Below, piece by piece: positions 1 through 11,264 of a DNA stretch of 64,000 nucleotides (position 1 is the stretch's first letter; every line of letters begins with the position of its first letter). Both the position numbers and the translations under genes were made by a program. The notes below the pieces were generated by a model, which saw only the letters and a list, made by a program, of their open reading frames with translations, made no database searches and was not told where the DNA came from. This stretch comes from Schistosoma haematobium. Lineage: Eukaryota; Platyhelminthes; Trematoda; Strigeidida; Schistosomatidae. The stretch lies in NCBI RefSeq assembly GCF_000699445.3, contig NW_026137023.1, forward strand, positions 1 to 64,000. The letters run 5' to 3'.

Positions 1-129
1 TCATGTGCTGCACACAAATGGAACTTGTTTGTTCATGTGTTTCATAGAATATCAATGTGCACTATTTCAAATAACAAATTTCATCTCGTGTCAATATAGT
101 GGTTAGGAGGTTGAGTGCACAACATTGCG

Positions 130-130
130 C

Positions 131-161
<31 letters not shown>

Positions 162-172
162 TCACCACCAAC
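130..172. repeat. Trinucleotide-rich simple repeat (CAC/AAC)
   Basis: Runs of CAC then AAC triplets. The matching right-arm sites near 41013-41050 and 53680-53720 have different numbers of the same triplets, so this is a length-variable simple repeat. Confidence 0.85.
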
Positions 173-568
173 ACTCCAGATTCACATACTGTCCATCTGA
201 GTGGCTACACTTCTGCGACAATGCAAAGTCTTCTCATCAGTAGTTTATATGGATAATTGAGCTTGGAGTTTCTGCTACATTATAATAATTAGTGGAATCA
301 ACATACAGACAAATTGCTGATAAGATTTTCCAACAACTATCGAATTGAAACGGCAAATGATTAGTAGTTGACAGAAAACTAAGGTGTAAATTAAATCTGT
401 CTTCAAATTTAATGTTTCATCATCGAAATGTTGTTCGAGGAATAAGCGCATCAGAATGCGTGAGTATTTTGACGAGATCGAAATCACGAATGTTTGACTA
501 ACCAATCAGACATGAGACACGTTAAATCAAGCATGCAGACCAGTGACCAAATACAATATAGATACCAG

Positions 569-616
569 ACACAAGCAAGCAGACACAAGCAAGCAGACAC
601 AAGCAAGCAGACACAA
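569..616. repeat. 14-bp minisatellite, three units
   Basis: The unit ACACAAGCAAGCAG is repeated three times upstream of gene copy 1. The same array has three units beside copy 3 (40562-40611) but one unit beside copy 4 (about 53261-53283). It is absent upstream of copies 2 and 5, whose upstream sequence is different. Confidence 0.85.
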
Positions 617-851
617 CTAAGCAAACACAACTGACATTCCACACTACACACTACACACCACAAACCAACAAGCATTACCTGACTGTCTACTAAATCACCA
701 ACAAGCTAACAACAGTCAACCAATAGTAATTCAGTGCATAGGATATACGATTGGTGGTAGAAAATTCTCAACATGTCACCTGTCTGTCTCACACCCTCAT
801 TCAAAATATTATTTCTCTTCATTTCACAACCACAAAACAGGTTGCTTGATT

Positions 852-2643
852 ATGATCAATACAGCTCGGAAGTCAGCTTGTGCATCAAGACAACCATCAA
901 CACCAACACTAACACCGTCGAAAGAGACCACAGTCACGATACACAACTGAGGAGTCGAGTGAATTAACCGAATTGATATTGAGATATCGAGGTGTTTGGA
1001 AAGACAAGAGTCGTCCATCCACACTTCTTCAGAAACAATTGTGGATGCAATTCGCACATTACTTACACTCGAAGGGATGGCCGAGAAGAAACTGGACTCA
1101 TCTGCGTCGAAAGGGTCTGCACATGCTGAAGAAACTCAATAACACGACAATCAATCAGTGGGAAGTGTCGAAAAGCAATCCCAATTCACCTGAAAATCCC
1201 TCCAACCACACGTCACTCTCCAGTTCCAATGAAAATCGACACGTGAACGTGAACGGACAAAGTGACTCGGTAAGTTCGCCTTTCCCAATCATGTGCTAAT
1301 TGTTTTCATCGAATTCAGGTGACCGAGAATCAGTCGAGTGTGCATCAAATCAACTTGCCTACACTCACCCTCACCAGTGGTAACCACCACCTCCAAACAT
1401 CCCACATCAACACTCAGTCCTCCTACAAACCATGTGCAACCGAATCCTCCACACACAACTGGTCCAAAAATCCTGAACGCATTCTCAACAGCTCACATGT
1501 CTCAACAACTGGTGATTCCACATGATGCCGGAGTGCTGCAACCAACCACCACCACCATCAACAACAACAACAACAACACGGTTGGTGAGGTGACGATCAA
1601 CCCTAACCGAGTCGCGCTACTGACTCCTCTCCAATGTGTCTCGTTCAGAGTCGCGAAAACCCATACTACAGACGTATCTCCTATTCAAGAAGTGAATATC
1701 TCGAACTCACCATCCAACCAAACGAGTCGCATTCCTCTGACTGCAACAATTGATTTATCAACGTGGAGTGAGGACGAGGAGAGCTGTTCAGAGTTGAGTG
1801 GAACGCGAAATCAGGCGAACACGAATGACGTGAATGATTTTGATGAAAATGCCAAGGATTGTATCACGTAAGTAGGACACCTCTTTTCAACCGACACGTT
1901 TCACCTTATGTTATTCCTGTTGTTGTTGTTGTTGTTGTTTTTGTTGTTATACTCTCACCACCAGCACCACATATTCCTGATTAGCTGACTGACTGCTACA
2001 CACTGCTTGCTGTGTGATCATGAGAATGTGCACTGATTTTTATGACCATGACTGTCACTGTAGCTCTGTGAGAACGAGACTTAGCGGTAGGATTTGATTC
2101 ACACAAGCAGTGAGTGAACCACACGACGAGGTAGGTGGATAGATAGACTAATAGATAGACAGAAAAACGGACGGACAAATAAGCAGTACTCTGTTCACTT
2201 ACGTTCAATGGTGTTCTATCTCACTGAAGTGTCTTCGTCCCACGTTGTGCGTCACTCAATATCTTGATTATTGTCGTTAATATGGGGTGTGCCTGTGTAT
2301 GTGTGCGTGTGCATCCTTACTGAATATGAGGGTATCAGTGAAAATTCCTATTTAGTTGTGTTTGTCAGTTGTGTATATGGTGTAGTAGATTTGATGATTA
2401 GGATATATGCGACGACTTCTATGTATATATAAGCATATGTATATCATGTCTCCTACATCGCCCTAGTGATTATAAACAGATGTTCAAACTGTGACTTGTT
2501 TTTGTAGATCCGAATGTGAGAGAACCCCATTGTCAGAGATGTTGATTCACAAGCAAATGAAGTGTCTAGATCTGAAGATTGAAATTCTCCAGATGAAGAA
2601 GCAATATTGGTCCGAGAAACTGAATTCATCATCGAAAAGCTGA
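852..2643 (+). pseudogene. Myb/SANT-like gene, copy 1 (frameshifted)
   Basis: By alignment with the intact copies, exon 1 is 852-1269, a 49-nt intron is 1270-1318 (GTAAG to CAG), exon 2 is 1319-1867 and exon 3 is 2508-2643. Exon 1 lacks two bases (an AC dinucleotide) near 936, which gives an early stop after about 32 residues. Exon 2 has only three C at 1368-1370 where intact copies have five, a second frameshift. Splice sites and the exon 3 coiled-coil sequence are preserved. The Asn run is the longest of the set, with six codons. It also has private substitutions (Thr-Leu instead of Ala-Val in the DNA-binding domain, and Arg instead of Gly in exon 2), so it is the most diverged copy. It is probably a pseudogene unless the indels are consensus errors; the dinucleotide loss is not a homopolymer event. 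Confidence 0.8.
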
Positions 2644-3437
2644 ATGTTTGGTGAAAGCCAATCTTCACATGAACTACCATTGTGATTGTCATCAATTCTA
2701 TTCACATATGAATAGTAAATTCAATTGTAAATTCAATTTATACATATGTATGTATAGGTATTGTGACTGACGAAGATTGTTCTCCCTTTTCATCATTATT
2801 GTCTATTCGTGGTGTGTGTGCGTGTGTGTGAAGTTGTCTGTCAGTTAGTCATTTTGTTTCGAATCCATTTGAAGTGGACTGTTGTTCAATACTGCTTTGT
2901 TTCAAATGTTCACTACTCTATTGACTACTCTGTTGCATACTGTACATAATTAAATTTAAATGTTGGTTTTGTAAAACTCTTATTTTGTCTTTGAATTAAT
3001 TTATGAACGTCATGGACAATTGGTTGTGTGGATGACGGATGATACTTGACTTTGAATACAAATATGTTAGAACTTTGTCAATTTTATTTCTTATCATGAT
3101 GATCAATTGGTTTGATTTGTATTTATTCTAGTGATTTCTGTGTAATTAACTGCTTCATTGATATTTCATTTATGATACATATTCGATATATGTGTAGAGT
3201 TGATGTCAACTTGAAATTCTTGATGACCACATGTGACGGAAATAGGAGAGAATAAACGGTCTAATTTGAATGATGATGTCAACGATAATAATAATAAAAT
3301 TAATAATGTTGATGCTTGATAAAAATAAATGTACTTTTGTTATATCCCAATAAGTAGGATTATTGTATTTTTGACGTTTCTTGACATATTGTAAATCACT
3401 TCCTCAGAGTAAATAAATAACCAATATTATGTTAACT
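2644..3437. other. Downstream flank of gene copy 1
   Basis: Up to about 3316 this is the same 3' flank as follows copies 2-4, with a GT-rich tract near 2810-2830 and AT-rich sequence. From about 3316 copies 1 and 4 diverge from copies 2 and 3. No further gene is seen. Confidence 0.6.
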
Positions 3438-3536
3438 ATATGAATTCGGTGTTCATCTTGTTGTGCTAAAGAGCTATGACAACTTGACCGATGCACATAT
3501 GTGCCAGGTGATACGTTGTAGCTGACTGACTGAAGT
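3438..3536 (+). mobile_element. 3' end relic of an RTE-like LINE
   Basis: Resembles the 3' terminus of the complete elements at 6150 and 11265 read on the minus strand. It shares the GGTGTTCATCTTGTTGTGCT block, a diverged middle and the terminal short tandem repeat GCTGACTGACTGA. Short tandem-repeat tails are typical of RTE-clade LINEs. The mirror copy is at about 50344-50437. Confidence 0.7.
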
Positions 3537-4945
3537 TTGAATAGTATTAATGAATCAGAGACACAGTAGATTGAATGTTGTGAACTGGTCGAAAATGAAG
3601 TGATTCAAATGATAAAAATGAACAATTTCATGAAGATTTCTTTCTTAGAGCATTGTGTACATTGGTGATTGGTAGAATTTCTTAAATGAGTGAGTATTGA
3701 CCAATTGATGGATAATGAGCCTTGTCATTAACATTATGCACTCAATAATAAACTCTTGTGCATATTTTGTGCCGAACAGATTGACCAATTACTTTCATTT
3801 TATAGTTTTCTGAAAGAGTCAGTTTAATTCAATATCATGGCAAAAACAATATTCAAATAATTGGTTCAAGATCAGATTTCGAAACATACACAGCAGTATG
3901 AACTGATCAATAATTTTTGACTGCATTAATGAGTGAATTGAAATACCGATATTTATGTTCATAATTACTTGTTCACAAACTTATCATTGAATCATCATAC
4001 TCATTCATGTGAACATGACAACTTGCACTCCGAACATTCATTTCATTAATTTGCATAATATGGAACAGTCTCTCTCTTCTTTGTAGTGGTTGAATCCAAT
4101 GACAAAGTGATAAATACAAGAATACCTGAACAAATACCAAACATTGATCACTTCGATAGGAAGAATAACAATGGAGGAAAATAACTGAATGTAGAGTAGT
4201 AATATTAGTAATAAGTCATACGTTCTATCATAAAAACATATTGCGTACTCAATGTCTTCAACTTTATGATCACAGATCATAAGCAGAAGATTTTGAGTGG
4301 CTAGTAAGCAATTATTAAATCTGTGTAGAAGAGTTCAAGTACAAAACATATCACAAATCAAGAATAGTGAAGAAATATTGAAGTGTCTAACAACTACTGA
4401 TAAAAATCAATTAATTTTTACTAGAAAAATTCTATATAATTTGGAAATGCGCAAATCTATTCGCAGATCTAAACAAACATCATTTAACTACATAAATATA
4501 TCGTAATTCACGACAAATTTTCTCCCTCAGTTATTCGTTTTCATTGCTGGTGCATGTATTAAAGCGATCCTTGCTTAAATTTATGTAGAACACGTTGGAA
4601 GACAACAAACTGTTTGAAATGATTTTTAATAAATAAATAAATTAATAAATTGATTCAGCAATCTGCTAACGTAATCAAGTCATCCTAGTAACAGTGAACA
4701 CGAGTACATCTTTTCTAATTCAAATTTTCTCATGACATTTGCTATTTTCTGATTGGTTGCCACTCTTATTATTCGCTCATTTTCCATGCAATTCAAATTT
4801 GTGCTTTCGTTACAGTATATAATGAGTTGTACTTTTTCAAGTTATCCTGTTCGAATTGCGCGTTTGTTCCACACTTCGTTTCCTCTCCATGTTAGTGGCT
4901 AACTATTGAACGGTTTTGTCTCAACTGCCGTTAACCTATCCACAA
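3537..4945. other. Unassigned AT-rich segment
   Basis: Shared with the right arm (mirror about 48937-50340). Open frames of 69-80 codons occur (for example 4297-4506, +), but none has a recognisable domain, and they are conserved between the arms only as DNA. I see nothing assignable. Confidence 0.5.
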
Positions 4946-6127
4946 TAGAACTGTTCACATTGCAATTACTCTATCGTTGTTCAATTCGCACGCACCGTAG
5001 GCCAACAGCAAACCTCAACACCGTAATCCGTCTCTATAAAGACGTAACACAATCTGGTGTTCATTTTAATCAATAGACAAGTGTCATGAATAAATGATAT
5101 ATTGCACAAAGTCGAGAAATGATGAGATAGAAGTTGCCGTCAACTTTCTGTTATTGATGTGTTCAGTGTAGCGCATCACGACATGCTGGATGATAAACAC
5201 AAATATGGTAAGAATGATGGGTTGAAAGGAAATGTTTGGTGAAAGCCACAACATTGCTGATAACCTCAGACAAAGGCGATCATTGGAAGGAAAAGTATAT
5301 TTAACTGATACAACTCATGGTACATTTATACTGAAATCACATTGGTGAACGAACATTGGTAATTGTGGAAAATTCCCATGGTATCCACAGTAGAACTCCT
5401 AACACTTAATGGTCAAGCCAATAATCTAAGAAAAATGATGGTCAACTGGACAAATTAGAAGCAATTAATAAGACAAAACAATACGCATCACACAACTCTG
5501 GATAACTAATCAATCAATCAATCAATCAATCAACCAATCAATGAACCAGGATGTCGATCGGATGTAAATACAAATCGTTTGTGAATGTCGAATGGAGTAG
5601 GTTGAACTTTCACACGACAATGGTAACAACAAATATAGGCACTGAATCCAGACTAATAATATTGTCTTTACCAATGAGGTATTCATCTGACTCACACGGA
5701 ACGACACTTCAGGTAATGTTTGACTTAAGAAGCTAAATATTTTCACACTATATTAATGTAGACCAAGTTGTAACTTAATTATGATGTATGATATAGTAAA
5801 ATGTGATTTTCGACCTAATACATCCTCCCTTTCTCGAACAACTGGATCAAGACAACTTAGAGTACATAGCAGCTAAGTTTCGAAGACAAAACAAACGAGC
5901 TTTCACGGTACATCGGTTTCTCCATCGAGTTATCATCCACCTGACCTACAAATCTTCTCCACCATCTCAACACCTAACTCGCTCAAGAAAACATTAGGCA
6001 AACGCAAAAGCATACTAGAACACAACTAACAAACACCTTCAGTCTTCTGTTCTTAAAACACATATTTGAATTGGAATCAGTATCCAGTTATAGAATAACT
6101 TATCTTCAAAGTGATCAATTACCACAA
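4946..6127. repeat. Tandem unit 1 (1.18 kb, no LINE)
   Basis: First of three tandem copies of a 1182-bp unit. It starts after CCACAA at 4940-4945 and ends with CCACAA at 6122-6127. It contains an (AATC)n microsatellite near 5507-5543 and no recognisable gene. The right arm has exactly one such unit (47749-48930), also 1182 bp. A diverged fragment in the palindrome spacer shows the unit belongs to a dispersed repeat family. Confidence 0.88.
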
Positions 6128-6149
6128 TAGAACTGTTCACATTGCAATT

Positions 6150-9100
6150 CAGTCAGTCAGCTACATCGTAGGACCAGGCACATATATACATCGGTCCAGG
6201 TTGCCATACCGCATCAGCACAACAAGATGAACACCGGATTCATAGCAGTGGTTAGGTCAAAGGTGGTAATAAATAAGAGGAAGATTGCATATAAAGATAT
6301 AGTACAAGAAAGAATTGGTTCGTAGAAAGGAAGACATGAAGTGATTTTAATCTCTTAGTTTAAGGGAAGACAGGAGTGCATACACCGACGCCATTGTGAT
6401 CGATTCTGAGCCATGTCACCAAGAGTCTCCAACCATCGGTTACGAAAGTCACGCGGACCCCAACCAAGTAGTCTGCATCTACCAACATGGCTCAGACTAG
6501 AAGTTAGTGTCTTCAAGCACTGATGCCACGTTTGGGTTTGGCCGCCCCTAACTTTCTTCCAACCATCTCCAACACCGGTTAGCATTGCACGTCGTGGTAA
6601 TCGGTGTTCAGGCATACGTAACACATGGCCCAACCATCTCAGTCGATCGAGATTCACAACCTATCAACTGATTTATCATCATTCCCTAATACCTTGAGTC
6701 TAACCTCACTATTACTTACCCGGTGATCCCAGCAGACGCCAGCAATATTTCTAAGGCATCTGTGGTCAAATACTAATAGCTTACGAGTGTCTCCTACTCT
6801 TAAAGGCCATGTTTCGCTGCCGTAAATTAAAACAGAACGGACTGCCGCGCAGTATACTCGTACTTTTATTGATAGACGGATATCTCGCCTTCGCCACAGG
6901 TGACGTAAGTTGGCAAAAGCCAAGCGAGCTTTTCGAATCCGTGCTGAGATTTCGTCAGACACCAACCCATTAGGGCTGATCAGACTTCCAAGGTAAGTGA
7001 AGTTGTCGACGCGTTCGACTACTTCATTTCCTATCCTTAGTTCAGGTGTTGACGCAGACCAGTCCTGAAGCAACAACTTGCATTTAGAGGGAGAGAAGTG
7101 CATTCCAAACATTCTGGCATTGTTGCTTAGTGCTACCAAAAGACTCCTCATTTTGTCAGCGTCTTCACCAAACAGGACTATATCATCTGCGTATTCCAAG
7201 TCGATAAGTGGACCTCCTGGAAGGAGATCAATACCCGAGAACTCAGTCGACGAGAATGTTATTTCCATCAGTAGATCTATGATGAAGTTAAACAAAAATG
7301 GGGAAAGTGGACAGCCTTGACGGACACCACTTGAGGTTGCAAAAGTAGATGACAGTTCGCCATAAGCTCTCACTCAACTAGTAGTGTTCGAGTAAAGAGC
7401 CTTTACAAGGTTTATGTACTTCTGGGGTACGCCTTTCAATGACAGACACTGCCACAGAATCTTGCGGTCTACAGAGTCAAATGCTGCTTTCAAGTCGAGA
7501 AAGACCACCATTGTCGGACACCGATAAGTATGCCTGTGTTCTAGAACCTGACGAATGGTGAATATGTGGTCGATGCAGCCACGACCAGGTCTGAAGCCAG
7601 CTTGATTCTCTCGTGTTTGCAGTTCACGAGTCTTAGTTAGGCGTCTGATAATTATCGAAGCTAGTATTTTAGATATTATATTAGTTAAACTAATCCCTCT
7701 GTGGTTGTCACAGGATGATTTCGACCCTTTCTTATATATTGGGACGATAAGTGATTGTGACCAGTTAGATGGGATAACGTCTAATTCCCAGATCTTAGCT
7801 AAAATATTAGTCAACCTAATCGCTAAAATTGGACCACCATCCTTAAAGGCCTCTGGAGCCAATCCATCTGGACCAGCTGCCCTTCCTCGTTTCAGATTAA
7901 CTATAGACTGTTGAACTTCAGCAAGAGTTGGGGGACCTACTTCAATGTTCCATTCACACTGTCTGGGAATGGAGGGTAGTTGTAGAGTAGCTGAAGGCCA
8001 GTTGAACTGTTCTCTGAAATGTTGCGCCCATCGTTCTAAACGTCTGGACTGGGAGCAGATGAGGGTGTCGTCTTTTTTCGAAATAATCTCACTTACACTT
8101 GACTTATTAATTCCAGTTTCTTTTATTAGTCTGTAGAGCCGTCTTGTGTTCCCTATAGTCGCCGCCTTTTCCATCTCTTTTGCTTTCATTGCCCACCACT
8201 GCTCATGGTCGTTTCTTAGACTTTTTCTTAACCTAGATCTGATTTGTTGTCGCTCTTCATCATGTTCGCAACCTGATGGGACGAGTTTGCGAGAATCCAT
8301 CAGTGTGATAGACTTTGAAGAAATCCACTGGTTCTTTGTAACTCTGTGGTTTAAGTCGCTAATAGATATCACTGCTGTTTCCACAGCTGCTTGAATATCT
8401 TTCCAATCAACTTCTGGGTCAGCCTCGTTTTCAGAACCACCTAATTGTGACCTCAGTTGTTCCTGGAACCTACTTTTGGTTTTCTCACTGCTCAATTCAG
8501 TTCTAATGGGTCTTTTTAATGTGGCTTTTTGCGTCCAGTGAGGCACAAGCAAATGCGTGCCCGTATTAAAGCATGGTCGGAGTCCAAGCAGGTACTCCAG
8601 AATGAGCGACAATCTTCTACCGACCCTCTCCAACGATGACTGATGGCAATATGGTCTATTTGAGTCCATCGTTTGTTTGGTGTAGGGGTCGCCATGTTAG
8701 ACGATGTCTCTCCTTATGCCTAAAATTTTAGTTTGCTAAAAATAAATGATTGTCTGAGCATAGTTGCAGCAGACGGTCACCATTATCTGTTCGCTGTGCC
8801 GGAATGCTAAAATATCCACCTAAATGCCTTTCTGTTTGGTTTAATCTACCTATCTGAGCATTAAAGTCACCTGCTACGAGTACTATGTCTGAGCGTTTAG
8901 CTTTCTGAAGAAGTTCAGATAGCTTTCTGTAAAATTCATCTTTCATTTCATCTGAGCTGCAGTCGGTGGGAGCGTAGGCAGAAACGACGAAAAGGCAACG
9001 ACGTGTGTCCCTATCCTTCCGAGTTCTTACGGAGCCGTTTAGCCGAACAGCACATAGACGACTGTTGACGGGGATCCACTCTAACAGTGCTTGTTCCGCC

Positions 9101-10075
9101 CTCATGCTTAGTGCTATGCCTAGTCCTACCAGTCCACGAGAGCTGGCCGTCGGGTCGCCAGATACACGGAGGGTGTATCTCGTTGGCTCTCCGTTTTGCC
9201 GAGGTGTGGTCAGGTGAATGACCACACTGGAATCCTGTATGCGTGTTTCGGAGACACAGCATACATCAATGGAAAGAGACTCTAGGGTTTTAGCCAAGGA
9301 AGCCTGCTGACCGATTTGACATAGGGTGCGTACGTTGAAGGCTCCAATGTGTAGTTTGGAGCGAGGTTTCAGTAGACCTGGGACAGTGTTTTGAGCACTA
9401 GAATCGTTGGCTATGGTGACACTTGAGGGGAATCTGAAATAAGAAGTTTAGAGTTTGCGGTCGATATAGGAGGAATAATAGGAATTGAAGAGGAAGGTTG
9501 ATTATGAATACAATGGTCTTGGGTGCTGTTAGAGGTATGAGGGCGGTTATCACTTCCCGGTTGCCCACACCGAGGAAGGGTTCTTCTGGAGGTACCTGAA
9601 AAGGAAATTGGATTAGAGGTGGTCTCAGTGACCTGAGAGCGTGACCGCAGTGCCCAAGGGACAACTGCTTGAGGCCGGTCGCGCACGGCCTTTTCGTGGG
9701 AGGTTTTTGACGTGTTAGCTCTGTTCTTCAAAGGGCCTTACCGCCGGAGACGGAAATCCGTGAGGTAAGGTGAGGTGTGCATTTTTAGGGTCGACATTTT
9801 CTAACCCCACCCCTCCTTGTGGGAAGGCAGCATCGCTGTCACGCTGGTTGTCTAAAGGAAACACCTTACTGCTGTCACACCTCTGTACAGTCAGCAGTAC
9901 GACTTCGCATTCGGACCTTGGGTTTGTTGCTTTTACTCTTACCGCACTTCAACCGACCTGTCTGACATGGTAGGACCTTGAGGAACGGTTGTTCCAGCCA
10001 GTACAGCTCGGTTGCTTCATCACGATAGGCAAGCCCAACCACCACGTCAAGGTAGCAACAACGGTCGGGTCACAA
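6150..10075 (-). mobile_element. RTE/SR2-like LINE, copy A
   Basis: Non-LTR retrotransposon of 3.93 kb on the minus strand. The 5' end is at 10075 and the 3' end at 6150, with a short tandem-repeat tail (TGACTGACTG read on the element strand). The 7-bp target duplication TGCAATT flanks it. Encoded parts in order are a Ser/Thr/Pro-rich N-terminus, an APE-type endonuclease, a reverse transcriptase and a C-terminal region. The 5' leader (about 9740-10075) has no coding signal. Length and domain order fit a complete RTE-clade element, though its frame is broken. Confidence 0.88.
6355..9740 (-). pseudogene. Endonuclease-reverse transcriptase of LINE copy A (broken)
   Basis: Endonuclease signatures are FNVRTLCQIGQQ (about 9300-9345), SETRIQD, and GDFNAQIG (about 8850-8873). 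Reverse transcriptase signatures are AGPDG (about 7857-7871), FLDLKAAFDSVD (about 7470-7505), GVRQGCPLSPFLF and the catalytic YADD at 7182-7193. The C-terminal part ends near 6355. Lesions shared with copy B are a stop at about 8728 after the endonuclease with a nearby frame change, a TGA at 7374-7376 between RT blocks, and a frameshift near 6655. Private lesions are one fewer T near 8524-8528, one fewer G near 9427, one more T near 9704 and one fewer G near 6369. It cannot make a full-length protein as written; the private lesions are all homopolymer changes. Confidence 0.88.
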
Positions 10076-11264
10076 TGCAATTACTCTATCGTTGTTCAAT
10101 TCGCACGCACCGTAGGCCAACAGCAAACCTCAACACCGTAATCTGTCTCTATAAAGACGTGACACAATCTGGTGTTCACTTTAATCAATAGACAAGTGTC
10201 ATGAATAAATGATATATTGCACAAAGTCGAGAAATGATGAGATAGAAGTTGCCGTCAACTTTCTGTTATTGATGTGTTCAGTGTAGCGCATCACGACATG
10301 CTGGATGATAAACACAAATATGGTAAGAATGATGGGTTGAAAGGAAATGTTTGGTGAAAGCCACAACATTGCTGATAACCTCAGACAAAGGCGATCATTG
10401 GAAGGAAAAGTATATTTAACTGATGCAACTCATGGTACATTTATACTGAAATCACATTGGTGAACGAACATTGTTAATTGTGGAAAATTCCCATGGTATC
10501 CACAGTAGAACTCCTAACACTTAATGGTCAAGCCAATAATCTAAGAAAAATGATGGTCAACTGGACAAATTAGAAGCAATTAATAAGACAAAACAATACG
10601 CATCACACAACTCTGGATAACTAATCAATCAATCAATCAATCAATCAACCAATCAATGAACCAGGATGTCGATCGGATGTAAATACAAATCGTTTGTGAA
10701 TGTCGAATGGAGTAGGTTGAACTTTCACACGACAATGGTAACAACAAATATAGGCACTGAATCCAGACTAATAATATTGTCTTTACCAATGAGGTATTCA
10801 TCTGACTCACACGGAACGACACTTCAGGTAATGTTTGACTTAAGAAGCTAAATATTTTCACACTATATTAATGTAGACCAAGTTGTAACTTAATTATGAT
10901 GTATGATATAGTAAAATATGATTTTCGACCTGATACATCCTCCCTTTCTCGAACAACTGGATCAAGACAACTTAGAGTACATAGCAGCTAAGTTTCGAAG
11001 ACAAAACAAACGAGCTTTCACGGTACATCGGTTTCTCCATCGAGTTATCATCCACCTGACCTACAAATCTTCTCCACCATCTCAACACCTAACTCGCTCA
11101 AGAAAACATTAGGCAAACGCAAAAGCATACTAGAACACAACTAACAAACACCTTCAGTCTTCTGTTCTTAAAACACATATTTGAATTGGAATCAGTATCC
11201 AGTTATAGAATAACTTATCTTCAAAGTGATCAATTACCACAATAGAACTGTTCACATTGCAATT

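Larger units (their letters stand above)
6128..11242. repeat. Tandem unit 2 (1.18 kb unit plus LINE insertion)
   Basis: Second tandem copy, 5115 bp. It is the same unit interrupted after 22 bases by an RTE LINE (6150-10075) with the 7-bp target duplication TGCAATT on both sides (6143-6149 and 10076-10082). It ends at CCACAA like unit 1. Confidence 0.9.

Noticed and set aside
484..675. Cys/Leu-rich open frame resembling a secreted or membrane peptide (repeated at 40503)
   Set aside because: It is the translation of the 14-bp minisatellite and flanking low-complexity DNA. Its length changes with repeat number.
2281..2320. GT-rich tract as Z-DNA or a regulatory element
   Set aside because: Short, imperfect and common in AT-rich flatworm DNA; no further support.
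4297..4506. 69-codon Lys/Arg-rich open frame mirrored at 49370-49579
   Set aside because: No start context, splice sites or family match. Mirror conservation reflects the palindrome only.
5551..5997. Two open frames repeated in each 1.18 kb unit
   Set aside because: Short, without domains or splice logic. Present because the unit is duplicated.
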